Shown here: positions 46,160 through 59,986 of the stretch, one piece after another
Layout: each line of letters starts with the position of its first letter
How positions within the stretch are numbered: position 1 is the stretch's first letter
NCBI GenBank assembly: GCA_033439795.1
Contig: JAUTDP010000009.1
Span: 2,852,001 to 2,916,000, forward strand
Direction: 5' to 3'
From: Sordaria brevicollis
Taxonomy: Eukaryota > Ascomycota > Sordariomycetes > Sordariales > Sordariaceae
DNA length: 64,000 nucleotides
Translations under genes and position numbers: made by a program
The notes under the pieces: model-generated
Told to the model about the DNA's origin: nothing
The model's database searches: none
Seen by the model: the letters and a program-made list of their open reading frames with translations, nothing else

Positions 46160-48148
46160 AACTAATATAAATCGTAACGATATCCCTTTTCTTCTTATTA
46201 TTAAAGAAAATTATTAATAAGAAACGCCGTAAATTTTATTATATAGGAAAAATAAAAGTAATAAAAATTTTTAATCTAAATATCCTTAAATAAAACCGAT
46301 ACTACCATTTTATTCGTTTCGTCAATTTAAATCGAATAATAGTGTATATAGGTTAATACGATTAAAATTAATCGAAAAAGGTATTCGTAAATCGAAAGTC
46401 GTAAATAAATTTCGCGGAATTGCGGATTTAATATTCGGCTCGTATATATTTACGAACGGTTGGTAAGATTATAAAAGATTTGCAATTGAAAGATAGTATA
46501 TAAATAGTATAAATTTAATAATTATTATAGGAAGTAAATATAATAAATATATATAATAACGGGATTACCTAAATTAGTCCGAAAGTATTTTTAAATTTAA
46601 TAAAGGCGTTTAAAGGTAACGTTTTAATAAATCTATTAGCGATTTAATTTCTAATAAATATATAATAGAAATCGACCTTACCGGAAGCCTACTTCTCGCG
46701 GTAAAAGAATCCCTAAATTTTAATATATTTAATTCGGGTATAGAATTAGGGATTTTTAATAAAAGTAATAACTCCTTTATTATTGCCGTAAATAATAATT
46801 ATTTTAAATTCGTTAATAATATTAAATTCTTAAAATAATTGTTTAAATTAAATAATTTCTTTAATTATTTATATTTATCCGATAAATTTTATTTCGTATA
46901 ATAATAGGGCTATAATAAATTATTTCTTTAAATTTTAATTAATAATACTACTATTAATATTAAATAGGTACCCGGAGGTAAATTAGCGCTTTTAAATATT
47001 TCTAACCTAATTAGCGTCTATAAAGCTATTAAAGTTATAAATCGGATTAATATAAATTAATTCGAAATAAATTATTTTTCGCAAATATTTAAAAATTTGT
47101 TTTATAATAATAATATACGCTTTAATAAGGTTAAATATATATTTACTATAATAAAATATGGTAAAAGTAATATTTAGGCGAATTTTGAATATTATATATA
47201 TTAAGGAATTAATAATATTAATATACTAAGTTTTATCCTCTTTAAGTACTTCGAACCCTAAGGGCGGTTCCGGAATTTTTAATATAAAAATAGGAATTTT
47301 AATAGGGTTAGCGTCCTAAAGGTGAAAATTCCGTAAAATCTTTTTAATATAAGCCTTTTAGGATAAATAAATTATACGATTTACCCGGTCGTACGAAATA
47401 ATTATATTTAAATAGAATAAATATAGGTTTATATCCGTTATTTAAAATCGTTTGCTAAAAGCTTCTTTAAATTCCTTAATTTTAGCTTTAGAAGGGCTAA
47501 CAATTAGTAGATTATTAATATAAATAATAATATACGTTTATCCTTTATAAAAAATACTATTATCCGTAATAAGGGAAATAAAGTTTTATTTTCTAAAGAA
47601 AATAAATAAAATTTAATATTAAATTCGTAGGGATTATTTAAATTTATAAAGTATTTTATTAAAATAATATACTAAATTAGGATTATTATTGAAATTTAAA
47701 GGTTATTCTATATAAATCTCTTTTACTACCGTATTATAAAAGAAAGCCGTTTATATATTTATTTATTCGAATTCTAAATCGAAAATAATAGTAATAACGA
47801 AAATAATTTTATATAATATTAATTTTATAATTACGGCGAAGGTTTCGTTATAATCGATTCCTTCTATTTATTTAAAACTATAAACGATTTATCGAATTTT
47901 ATAATAGAAAATTTTTTTATTAATACCTATTTTAAATTTATAAACCCATTTACCTAATAATACTTTACGTTTTATAAATTTAAGGACGAAGGTTTATATA
48001 TTATTATATACGAGAAATTTATATTTAATATTTATAACCTATTACTATTCGGGCTAATAAAGCGAATTGTAGGCTTACTAATAATTTTTAAATTTAAAAG
48101 GTTTTTTATTATTAATAATAACTTTAATAAATATTTATATAAAGGTAA
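46160..48148 (-). pseudogene. Copia D RT and RNase H (relic)
   Basis: Minus strand: YIINNLLIV-type box (decayed YVDDLLIV) at about 47,495-47,540, followed by SKAKIKEFKEAFSKRF and ITDINLY (for MxDLG), then IIYLS-KAYIKKIL (TIxLSQxxYIxxVL) near 47,340-47,400. RNase H would lie between here and the LTR, but is not resolved in detail. Confidence 0.8.
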
Positions 48149-48153
48149 AAATA
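48149..48153. repeat. Target-site duplication (left) of Gypsy C
   Basis: AAATA, repeated at 55,834-55,838. Confidence 0.88.
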
Positions 48154-48439
48154 TATCAAGGGACAGCGTTAGCACCGTTAGGTATATAATGAGATATATG
48201 TTATTATACGAAGGAAGGGAAGGGAGAAGTGTGTACGGAGGACTAGATATATAGGCGCGAGCCTATACCCTAGTCCGTACGCACCTACGTAATACTGTAC
48301 GTAATTACAAGTAACCAAATCTAGATTATATCGAACTATAGTATACGTATTATAATCGGGAATAGTCGCTAAGGATTTAAATATTTATATAAGTAGTTAA
48401 TACGTATATTGGGTATAATATAAATATAATCTTATAATA
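48154..48439 (-). repeat. Gypsy C LTR (3' LTR of the minus-strand element)
   Basis: 286 bp, gap-free match to 55,548-55,833. Begins TATCAAGGGACAGCG. The left, outer half is less mutated than the partner. Confidence 0.93.
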
Positions 48440-48799
48440 TTATCCCCTTTTAAAAGAAGTTCGTAAAATTAAAAAAAAATCTATATATACGTATAATTAT
48501 AATTTAAAATCCTTTATTAATTTATTAAATACTTTTAATTATAACGCTAGCCGTATCCCCGATTATTTATTTATTAAAAATCGTATAATCCTCGTTATTA
48601 CTTTTATAAATCCTTCTTCTACCTCTTTTTCGGTTAATAATAATTCCGTTTTAGAAATAATAAATTATTGCGTTAAGCGGGCGGAATAGTAGTATAAAGC
48701 GTAAGGTTCGGTATTAGCGTTGGGTTATCCGTTATAAATAGTAGGGTTTATTATCGGGTTTTCTCCTTTTTATTCGAAATAATTAAAAAGCTCTTTAAT

Positions 48800-48960
48800 A
48801 CGGGGCGGTATTAATTTATCGGGGTAATTGCAGTAAAATTCTTAAAGATATACTTTATAATCGATAATATTATCGACCTTTTCCTAAATAGGGTCGTAGT
48901 CGCCCTTTTATTTAATTAAATAATATTAATAATAATTCTCTCCTTTTTATTTAATATTTA
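48800..48960 (-). pseudogene. Gypsy C chromodomain (relic)
   Basis: Minus-strand reading with TAA/TAG as W/Q gives YYLIK-W-KGDYDPI-W-E then KVDNIIDYK and LQEFY. This matches the chromodomain core YLVKWKGYxxxxxTWEP...N...L..F. It lies between integrase and the 3' LTR as in chromoviruses. Confidence 0.7.
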
Positions 48961-49599
48961 ATAATTTATCGAATTTCTATTTAATATATTCCTCGTAATT
49001 ATTAATACGAATTATAATTCTACCTTCGTTAGCGCGGACGTCGGAATTGACGATTTAATTAAAAAGATTTTAACCGGTCTAACGTTAAATTATCGAAACG
49101 TAGAAAATTAACGAATATTTTATATTATCGGGTAATTATAATTTAACGGTATATAAATCCGCTTTTAAAATTTTAAATAATCTTTCCCAACGGGAGGAGA
49201 ATTTAGCGTATAAGCGACCGTTAATTAAATTAAACGTATCGAATAAAACGGTATCCCCTTTTTTATATTTTATTAAATCGATCTATTTTTTATTAGTATT
49301 TTCTTCGTACTAGTTTTAATTACGTTTAATTTATTAAATTATAAAATTCTAAATTTTATAAAAATAGTCGGCAAATTCGTTAATTTTATAATATTCCTTT
49401 AATTATATAAATAATAATATTAATAGTAGGGGGTTATAAGGTTCGGTACTTATACGGGGGTAATAACTATAATTAATAAAGAAAAGTAATAAATTTATTA
49501 ACGAGGATATTACATTATTATTAACGAATTTTACGAGGGGAAGTTATTTAGCCTAATCGGTTTATATTTAATTAACGTATAATTAGAGGTATTATTCTA

Positions 49600-50200
49600 T
49601 TTCCGCATTAATATATTTAATTTAAGCGTTCGTTTAAGGGTAGAAAGCGGAAATTAAAGTACGTATAATATTTAAACGCTAATATAAGGAGGATTAAAAT
49701 TATAATACGAATTAAATACTTTTATTTAAAAGGATAAAATTTAAAAGGTTATAAAAGTAATAAATATAATCAATAAAACGTTCGGCTAATTCTTTTATTA
49801 ATAGCGTAATTATTAATATAAAATATTATATTTTTATTAATCGGTTAACGACGATGTAAATATATTTAAATTCTTAATTAAAATAAAAATTATTAGGGAA
49901 CGGAATAATATAATCGACGGAAATACGGATTTAAAGAATTAACGCGATAGGTAGGGTTTTAAGGAGGCCGGTAGAATTATATTTAAAGAATTTAATTTTT
50001 ATATAAAATAGGTAAGTTTTATAGAATATATGTATATTGTTAATTATACCCTCTTAATAGAATTTTCGGAATAAAAATTCGTAAATAGCGTTGCGATTAA
50101 AGTAGCCCGCGCTAAGCGAATTATATTAGTAATTAATTAATTAGAATTAAAATTCTTTATTATAAAGGTCGATTATTATATAATTGCGCTATTTAATAAT
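49600..50200 (-). pseudogene. Gypsy C integrase core (relic)
   Basis: Minus strand near 49,830-49,940: SVDYIIPFPNNF-like segment then EFKYIYIVVNRLIKI (for DxIxVVVDRLTKM). It is in the expected place between RNase H and chromodomain. Confidence 0.7.
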
Positions 50201-50949
50201 ATTATTAAAAGTAATTTAATATTTATTAAAGGTTTTATAAAGGATTTTATAAATCGAAATTGGTTAATTACGGTTATTTAAATCGTTCAAAGTGGAGACC
50301 GCTTTTTAAAAGAATATAGAATTTTTATAATTATTTAAAATAATATCGTTAATCGATTTATCTTCGTAATTACTTATTAGGGAGAAGGAGTAATAAAAAA
50401 TTAGGTTTTTTTCGTCGAAATAGCCGTCTACGAATTATAAAAGTTAGAAAAAAGTACGTTAACGGATAGCGAAGCGTTTATTTTCTATATTTGCGGGGAT
50501 ATTATTAAATTTCTTATTGAGGGTATCGGGGCGTAAATTCTTTAATCCTAAAGTATATTGAATTTAAAAATTAAAATATAATAAAAATTACAATTAACGT
50601 ATATATTATTATATAAATTACTTATTAATTATAAAGGTTTTTAAATTTTTATAATTTATTAGGATATCGAATAATTATTATACTCCTTTAAATTCGAACT
50701 ACTACTTTTCTAACGCTTTAATAATAATTAAAAATTCTTTATTATAAACGTCGTAATTATATTCTTAAATTATATATTTTATTAAAAAATACGCGATTAA
50801 ATATAAGATTCCGTCGTTATTATATTATAAAAATATACCCCCTACTATTTAATTAAATATATTTATTTCAATTATAATTTTTTTAATCTAATTGTAAATC
50901 TTTAATACAAATTTAATCGCGAAAACCTTTTTTAATATATTAAAAGCGG

Positions 50950-51950
50950 ATTAATAGCGGTTGGACTATAATTATAGTACATCTTTCTTTATTAATTTAT
51001 ATAATAGGGATACTATCGTCGAAAATATTTTAATAAAACGCCGGTAAAAATTTACGAAGCCGAAGAATTATTAAAGCGATTTTTTAAATAAAAGGGGCGT
51101 TTAATCGAATACGGCTTTAATTTTATTTAAATTTATTTCGATACTACTTAGTATAATAATTAGGCCGAAGTATTTTATACGTTTCGTATAAAATTTATAT
51201 TTATCGATATTTACGCTCAAACCGGTTTTAATTAAGCGTTCGAAAACGTCGTTAATATATCGCTCGTAATCCTTTTCGTTATTAAAATATATAAAAATAT
51301 TATCGAAATAGGTAATTATATAAATATTAAAAATATTATATAAAATATCGTTAATATAATTCTAAAAGGCGTTAAGGGCGCCTTAGAAGTTAAAAGGTAT
51401 AATTAAGGATTCGAATAACCTAAATTTTATTATAAATATAGTTAACTATTTATAACCTTTTTTAATATAAACCCGGTTGAAAATAATAATAATATTTAAT
51501 TTAATAAAAATTTTAACGCGGTAAATAACGTTAAATATTTTTTTAATAAACGGGAATAGGTAACGGGATTTAAAGGTAACGTTATTAATATTTCGGTAAT
51601 TAATATAAATATAGACTCCTCCTCCCGGCTTTTTAATTAAAAGAATAAAAGTAAAGGTTTTTAATTATAACGGGCGGATAAATTTCTTCTTTAAATTATC
51701 GTCGATTTATTTTTTAATAATATTAAATTCTTTTAAACTAAAATATAATTATAGGAAGCGGGTAATATAGTATTAAATTTGAATTTAAATTTAAAATTAT
51801 AAAACCGGTTAGGGGGTAGCGTATTAATATTTTCTTAATAAAAATTATTCGTCTATTATTAATATTACCGAAGCAATTTTTATTAAATTTATACATCGGT
51901 CTTTAAAAATTTATTTACCTTTTTATAGAATTTAATAATATTTTTAAACG
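50950..51950 (-). pseudogene. Gypsy C reverse transcriptase (relic)
   Basis: Minus strand N to C: RLFESLIIPFNF (for RVMPFGLTNAP), NYINDILYNIF, ITYFDNIFIYF at about 51,284-51,312 (decayed YLDD box), LIKTGLSVNIDKYKFYT, KYFGLIII, then FFGFVNFYRRFIKIFS and LYKLIKKD. This is an unusually complete Ty3/Gypsy RT signature despite RIP. Confidence 0.92.
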
Positions 51951-53699
51951 TAATTTTATTAATATTAATATTATTAATAGTAAAATAATAGTTAATAATT
52001 TCTTCGTAGGTTTAAAAGTCGAAAATATCTCCTATAAATATAATTAAAGCGGAAATTTTAATTACTTTAATAATTTCCTTATTTCTAATACCGTAAAGTA
52101 TATCGATTTAAATATAATAATTATTACTAAAGAACTTTTTATAATAAATTATTTTATTATTTATAATATCTCTAATTATATTAACCGTAAAGTAATTGCT
52201 AATTACGTTCGGGGTTAGGACGCTTTTTTCTTCCGTTATTTTATCCTCGTCTATTATATATTAAATATTTTTTACTATATTTACCTTCGTTATATAAATA
52301 ATTTAAAATTTATATTTCTCGGCGAATTAATTAAACGTAGTTATTAAAAATTCTTTAATATCGGTTAGGTCGAAGGGTCCTTTAAAAATATAATAAAAGC
52401 GGACCGGCGTTTAATAATTAGGGAAAAAGGTACATACTCCTCCGGCTAGGTAATATAATACAGGGATTATACGTAATAAAGGAAAGGGGTAATAATATAT
52501 TATAACCGTTAGTATAAAAATTTAATTGCTAATAATCTTACCAATAGGGATTACGCTTATTCTATTAGCGACCTTTTATTTAAATTTATTAAAACGTTAA
52601 TAGGCGGCGCGTTTAACGATCGCAAAAATAGAAATCTAACGAATGGCCTCCGATAATAAAGTAGGGGTATTAAATTCTCCCTTATTAGGGATATTTAAAA
52701 TAAAAGGTTTTTAATATATTAATCGTATTTTAAAGGAATTCTTAAAAATAATAATAAAGGGTATATTACTAAAAATAATAATTAAAGGCGTATCGACGTT
52801 ATATTTATATAATAACGGTATATAATATAGGTAGCGGGGTATTCCTAAGGGAAAATAACCGCGTTATTCGTAAGCAGAGCCGAAAATAAGGCGATCGTTA
52901 GGCTAATTAATATTAGGGGCGTAATAAATTAACTACGGGTATCCGAAAATAATAGAATTATCTTCCGTAAGGTTGTAAATAAGGAAATTAATAAGTTTGT
53001 AATATATACCGGTATTTATAACTAGGCGATTAAAATATATAATATTCCTTTTCGTTTAATTACTAACGAAATATAGGAATTTAAGGATTTAGAATTTAAA
53101 AATTAAGAGATTATTATATAAAATATAATAATAATTAATAAACTTTAGAATAGTATAATTACTATTAACGAATACGGTATAATATATTTTATATAATTTA
53201 TAAAATAAATAAATAGAAAGATTTAATAAATTAGGGTATTTATAACGGCTATTTATAAAAAATTTATTAATTTTAATAATTTTAAATTTAATTACAAAAA
53301 TATTCCTTAATTATCTTTTTCTTTACTTATATTTAATAAACGTTAGCCTCTAATTATAATTTAAATAAAAAGCTATATATTTCCCTAATTATTAATAGAA
53401 TTATTCTTATTATTTATAACCGGGCCTATAAAATTATAAGGATATATAAAAATAAAGTAGTAAGTAGGCTATTATTATAATATAAAGTAATTAAAAGCCG
53501 GAGTATTAAGAGTAGGAATATTTATAGCGTTAATATTATAATAATTATATTAATTATATCCGTATTAACCCTAGGCGGAGTATTATTATTAATTACCGTT
53601 ATTATTATTATTTTTTTCCTTTTCTTTTTTATCCTTCTTCTCTTTTTTCTCCTTTTCTCTCTCTTTATATAATTTATATTCGGGTACCTCCTTTTTAAA

Positions 53700-53760
53700 T
53701 TAAATACGACCTTTATATTCGGCGGAAAAGTAGCCTTTACAATTATAGTAAATATAAGTA
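53700..53760 (-). pseudogene. Gypsy C Gag zinc knuckle (relic, ligands mutated by RIP)
   Basis: Minus strand reads YYNCKGYFSAEY. Reversing CA/TG-type changes gives a CX2CX4HX4C knuckle, with two Cys and the His turned into Tyr. The single surviving Cys and exact spacing make this a clear Gag relic. Confidence 0.75.
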
Positions 53761-55547
53761 CCGGTCTTTATACGGTATTAAAATATATTGTTATTAATTA
53801 TACGGGAGATTTAAACGTCGGAGGCGGATATAAAATCGAAATTTATAACGGTACCGCCCTTATTAATAATAAATTTGGGAACGGAGCCGCTTATATTACT
53901 AAAGGCGGAATTAAAATTAGTAGCGGGGTTATTAATATTAAATTTATAGTAGGGGTTAATAATTTTATTATACTAATCCTTTTATTCGAATTATTTAACG
54001 AAGTTGCGGATTATTTCGAATTATTCGTCGAATTTATTATCTTTAGGCTAAGGGTATTATAAAGCGATAACGTTATAAAAGCGTTCGATTAAATATTAAT
54101 AGAAGTAATAAATTTTTATATTATTATTAAATTAATAACGCTTAATAATAATAACGAATTTATCCTCGGAATTAAATTATTTTATTCAATTTATTTTTAA
54201 ATCTTCGAATTTACAATGAATTTAAATTATAATATCGATATTATTATATTTATTAATTATTTATTTAAATAAATCGAAGGTAATAAACTATTTAATTAAT
54301 TTATTAAATAGAATTTTAATAAATTTAGGTTCGATTACCTTCTAAAGTTTATTATAAAAGGAACGAGAGATTAAAAAAAATTTAATATCTTCGGTTTTAA
54401 AGGTAGAAAATTTATCCTTAAAAGCGAATAGGATATTAACGCGCTATTAACGAAATTTAATAACTCTTTTAAGGACTTTATTAATATTATTAAAAGTAGG
54501 AAAAACGACGATACGCGATACCGATTTATAGCTGCTACCGCCGTTACCTCCGACCGGATTATTAGTAATTATATTATTGAATTCGGATTTAGAATTATTA
54601 AAATTAAAATTATTATCGTTATTATTATTAAATAAAAATATAAACGTAGGGTCGGTAGGTTTAAATAAATATTAATAAAGGTCGTTAATTATTTTCTAAT
54701 ATTTAATTATTTTATGATTAATTATATTTTAAAAATTAATTTTAAAATCGGAATAACGCTTTTAAATATCGGATAAATTTTATTAAAAAGCGGTTAAACG
54801 AATTTAAAAATCGTTAACGATATTATTATATTAAGAAATAGCATTAATAAAAATTTATTTATAAGTATTATATTAGGTTTATTATTTAACGGCGGCGTCC
54901 GAAAATTAAAGGGTATAATTAATTCTAAGAATTGCGAAATTAATATTAAAAGTCGCGTTAGTCTAATCCTTATTTTAAATTAGAATGCGGAATTAATCGA
55001 AATCTTAGCGCAATTAATTATTCTTATCCTTAAATTGCTAAAAATCCTCTTTAATACTTTAAAATTCGGCGGTAATAGAAATAACGTTAAATTATATAAA
55101 GTAGGTAAGCGCGTAAATAGCGGTTAAGAATATAAAATAATTATTTAAATTAAAAGTTTAAATAATAAAGACCGGGATAATAATAGAATTGTTATTAAAT
55201 ATATAAATAACGTCGGTAAATTAATTCCAAAATTTAATATTACGAGGGTTAACGTTTCTAATTTCGGAAAATATAGTAATTACGATGAGGGTATTAATAA
55301 TTATAGCGGGGATTAAATCGAATATTAATTATTTAAATTAATATATTTTAATAAATATAAAAGAAAAGAGAGTATAAGCGACCGTAGTAGTAATATTCGT
55401 TTTAATAGTTATTTAATTCGAATTAACCGTGGGGTTATCGTTAGAATATTAGCCGCTAAGAAAATAAATTTTAATACTAATTAATATAATTAACGATTAA
55501 TTTTCCTCGAAAATTACGTACGTAGCGTTAAAGAAAGTATAATAAAT

Positions 55548-55833
55548 TATTAAGGAATAGCGTTAATACCGTTAAATATATAATAAAATATATATTATTA
55601 TACGAAGGAAGGGAAGGGAGAAGTGTATGCGGAGGATTAAATATATAGGCGCGAGCTTATACCTTAGTCTGTACGTACCTACGTAATATTATACGTAACT
55701 ATAGGTGATTAGATCTAGACTATATCGAGCCATAGTATACGTATTATGGTCGGGAATAATCGCTGGGGATTTAGGTACCTATACAAGTGGTTAGTGCGTA
55801 TACCGGGTATAGCACAAGTATAATCCTGTGATA
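55548..55833 (-). repeat. Gypsy C LTR (5' LTR of the minus-strand element)
   Basis: 286 bp, partner of 48,154-48,439, followed by AAATA. Its right, outer half keeps CA/TG (for example GGTATAGCACAAG) where the left LTR is mutated. Confidence 0.93.
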
Positions 55834-55838
55834 AAATA

Positions 55839-58800
55839 GAATCCGGAATTAGGGTAATAAATTTTAAATAGCGGGGGCGGAATTCCGGATATATACGGCT
55901 AATAATTTCGGCTTATTAAGCGTTATATTTTCTAACGTAAATAATATTAAAAATCGGAGAGGAGGGTTTTAAATAAACCTATTCTAATAATTTAAATAAT
56001 TAATTAAAATCTCCCTTTAATTATAATGTTAAAGTAAGGGAATAAAAGGCAATTCCCTTTAAATTATTCGTAACGATTCCTTTAAAATCGTTAAAATAAT
56101 TAAGATTTATTATTAAATTATTCTAATTTCGGCCGAAGTATTTAAAGATAAATAATTCGTAGGAAACGGTTATAGGGTTAATTTTTTATAAAGCGTAAAT
56201 ATTAGGGTTAATTCCTTATTTATATTTATAAATATATTTATTGAAAATTATATTATAAATTATAATAACCTTTCCTTTATTTAATAAAATAATATAATTC
56301 TGTAACTTATTATAATTAAATATCCGATAAGGGGCACTTAAGGAATAAAATTTACTTAGAAATTTATATTTAATTATTTTAAAGTATTTAAAAGAATTAA
56401 ATACTTTTAAATAGGATAAATTGGGCTTAATACTAAATTATACTTTATATAAAGTTTTATTAATAACGGAATTTAGGCTATAATTTTTTAAATATATAAC
56501 CGAATCTAATAAATAAAGCTATAATTTAAAATCGAAATTTATATTTTCGAATAATACCGTAAAGCGCTTAAAGAATATACCGTTAAAGCGTTCTGTAATA
56601 CCGTTTTATTAATATTATTTAATAATAATATATGATAAAGCGATATACCGGTTATAATATAAGTCGATAAAGGCTTAATTTTAATTTTCGCCTATATAAT
56701 TTAATCGAATATTCAAAACCCTATATTTGCGGGTTTCGGTCCGTGTAAATTAAGTAGAAAAAGTACTAAATAATTTAAATTTATATTTAAAAAAGTATAT
56801 TTATACGAATTAAATAAAGTTATCGATAATAATTAATTGATAACGCTACCCGCTAACGCTTATAATTTAAAATAGTTTAATTATATTAAAGTAAATTTAT
56901 TTAAATAAAATTATACTTTGGTAAATAATTCTTTTATATAATTACTGTTTTAAACGGCCGGTTGCGTAAATTTTATATATATAATTAACTTAAAAGGGGT
57001 TATATTTATAAATATATTTATAAACTATTTAACGTTTTATTCCCCGAAATAGTTTAAACGTTTATATTAAAAACGTTAATAATTTAAAATATAATATATA
57101 ATAAAAGTAAGGCGAATTTCGGGGGGAATATATAATTAATTTAGGAAATAGAGACTACGAACTTTTATTCTTAAAAGATAAATACGGGTTAGGGTCCTTA
57201 AAATAGCCGTAAAACGATTATTTTATTTAATAATATAGAAGGATATACCCTATCCCCAAAATTAAAATAAAGAAATTAAATTATAAACGGTAATTAGGTA
57301 ATAATATAAATTTTTTAATAATAAATAATTCTACTATCTTATAATTATTATAAGGACTTTAAAAGTACTAATTGTAGTAGGCGTAATAAAAATATTACCG
57401 ACGCTATAAATAAGCGATTTCGAATAGGGTTAAAGTTTTTTAATAAACCCGTTATAATAATAAAATATATAATTAATTATATTTATATTTAAAATAATAA
57501 GGTATTTATAATTGAATAAAAGGTATTTTATATATTAAATAATGGATAAAATAAATATTTTAAAATTTAAATAGGAATCCTTTAATGTAGAAACGTATAA
57601 AGGTTTAATAGTCTTCGAAATTACCGGGTTTAGAAATCCTAAAGGTTCGCTATTAATAAATTCGAATTAATATTATAGAATATCCGGATTAGGGAGTCCT
57701 TAATTGTAACGTTTAATAAAAAGTTCTTCGTTAAAATTAATATCGTCGTTAATATATTTTATATCGTCGATTATTTTAATCGAAAATATTAAAATTATAT
57801 ATTCTTATAACGGATCTTTTTATTTAAATTATTATTATTAAAAAGGCCGAATATTTCGTTAATTCTAAGCTTTCTAAGTTACTAATAATTTAATAAACGG
57901 ATATTTCCTAATTTTATTTTTCCTAGCTAATTCCGGGTATTATTTCCAATAATATTAATTATTATAATTAGGATTATAATATATATTATAAAGGTCCTAG
58001 GGGAATTCTTTTTAAGCTTTGCGTTTATGTAAATTTTAACGAGTTAAAAATGCCTAATTAATAAAGGAAATATAGTAATTATTATTAAATTTAGTAATTT
58101 CGGCGATGGTTCGATTAAGTATAATAGTTTTAATAATTATATTACCGTTCGGACTTTTAATCGGGACGAGCGAATATATTTATAGAAAATTATTACGAAA
58201 TTATATATATTCGTCGCTTAATCCGATAAGAAATTTAATAATTAAAAACGAATTAAGGAATTAATAATTAATATCCAAATTGAGTATTTTTTTATAAATA
58301 TTAATAAATTTAAAATTAAAGTTAATAATAGAAATATAATTATTAATAATAAAATTAGTAAATTCGATTATTAAATTCTAATATACTAAACCCGATTAGC
58401 CTACTTTAAGGACGTATTCTTAAAGATATTTAAAGGCTTCTTTAATAATTTATAAACGTTTTAAAAATAAGGTTAAATATTTAAAAATTTAATAGGCTAT
58501 ATTGTTAATATAAATTATAATAATTGAAACGAATTATCTTTAATAGAATTCCCAATCTCGGAGGCCTTTAAAATAAATTTTTTAAGTATTATTAAAATTT
58601 TCTAATTTAAAGGGTAAAATTAAATATTCGTTGTATTTAAAGCCGTTAGAGAAGTTGTAAATGCCGATAAAATCGTATATAACTCTATACTATTTGATTT
58701 AAAGGGTTTTATTAATATTTAAAAAAATAAAGAATTTTTTATAATTAATAATTTAGAGTAATATATTTATATTAAAAATCGAATAAAGGGTAAATAACTT

Positions 58801-59693
58801 TACGAATAAAATATTCGGGTTTTTTAAATATTAATACGTAAAGAAGTATTATATAACGGCGGTAATATAATTATAAAGCCCTAAATATTAATTAGACTGA
58901 ATAGTAATAAAAATAATAAAAAGGTAAATAAAAATATATTTAAATATATTATAAACGTAAATAATAGAAAAGTTAAATTTTTATTTCATTTATATTTAAT
59001 ATTTTATATTAATAGATCGATTTCAAAAAATAAATATAGGAAATTAAAATAATTTAAATATTTTATTATAGTAGCGCCGCGGATAGTAAATTTAAAATTA
59101 TAGCGGTAATAGGGGCGTCGTTTCGTAATTCGGGGCGTTTTAACGTATTATAATTTACAATTCGGTCGTAATATTATTAAAGCGTATCGAATTATCAGTC
59201 GATTTATACGTATTTAATTACGAATTGTAATAATATTATAATCGAAAGATTACGATTTATAATAGCGCGAAATTAATTTAAAGGTAAATAATTTAAATAC
59301 CGAAGAAAAATCGATAAAAATCCGAAATACAATTTCGAATTAAAATATTATAATTCTAATTTAAGGTTTATTAATATTAAATTAAAAGCGGTTATATAAA
59401 ATCGTCGTCGAATTATAATAGCGCGGTAATAATATTATTTAATTAAAAAATTTATATTTCTAAAAATAGGCCTACGTTTTAAAATATATTTTTATTATAC
59501 TTATTAGAATACCTATTTAATAAGTAAATGGAATACGTTATTGCGTATATAAATATATATATTATATTACGCTTACGTTCCTATTAAATAGTTAAATTCC
59601 AAATTCGAACTACGAAAGGAAAAAAGGGAAAAAGGGAATAAAGGAAATATTTTCCAAAATTTTTCAATGTACGCAAATTCCGGGCTTATAACC
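55839..59693 (-). pseudogene. Copia D integrase and 5' part (relic)
   Basis: Minus strand near 56,480-56,760: a decayed D-E/N acid segment, IALSYIIIK (for APYTPQ), then NGITERFNGIFF (NGVAERxNRTI) and VIYLKNYS (AVYLxNRSP). These are Copia integrase core motifs in order. The stretch 57-59.69 kb must hold Gag, but I could not resolve a knuckle. Confidence 0.75.
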
Positions 59694-59893
59694 TATTGAA
59701 TCTACACGACTAGGACGAATAGAATAAGGAGGAGGAATAAATAAAAAGAAGAAAGAAAGTTTAATTATTAAAGAAAAGGGAAGAGAGAAAGAGCTTGCCG
59801 GGTAGGTAAGCGAGGTATTTATATACATGTAATAAGAAGGATAAAACAATCTGAAACTATATTATAATATCTATGCTGGTGAGATCTCCAACA
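59694..59893 (-). repeat. Copia D LTR (5' LTR of the minus-strand element)
   Basis: 200 bp, partner of 45,950-46,149, ending CTCCAACA and followed by ATTCT. The right, outer half is nearly unmutated. Confidence 0.93.
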
Positions 59894-59986
59894 ATTCTAC
59901 TACATTACGTCACTTACTCCCCTACTTATTACACCCCTCCTATCCCACCATTACAGCTCCCAATTAACCTACGCACCCATAACCCA

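Larger units (their letters stand above)
48154..55833 (-). mobile_element. Gypsy C, chromovirus-type LTR retrotransposon inserted in Copia D
   Basis: 7,680 bp on the minus strand with 286-bp LTRs and an AAATA duplication. From the 5' LTR at the right: Gag with a zinc knuckle (53,712-53,755), RT (about 50,950-51,950), integrase (about 49,600-50,200), and a C-terminal chromodomain (about 48,800-48,960) close to the 3' LTR. Chromodomain after integrase defines chromoviruses, which use it to target heterochromatin. RIP has destroyed all frames. It is younger than Copia D, which it interrupts. Confidence 0.92.
45950..59893 (-). mobile_element. Copia D, full-length LTR retrotransposon, RIP-degraded, split by Gypsy C
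   Basis: Ty1/Copia element on the minus strand with 200-bp LTRs and an ATTCT duplication, inserted between two genes of the island. Without Gypsy C it is about 6.26 kb. The 5' LTR is at the right; Gag should lie near 57.5-59.6 kb, integrase is at about 56.3-57 kb, and RT/RNase H are at 46.2-48.15 kb. Integrase-before-RT order defines Copia. Inactive through RIP. Confidence 0.92.
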
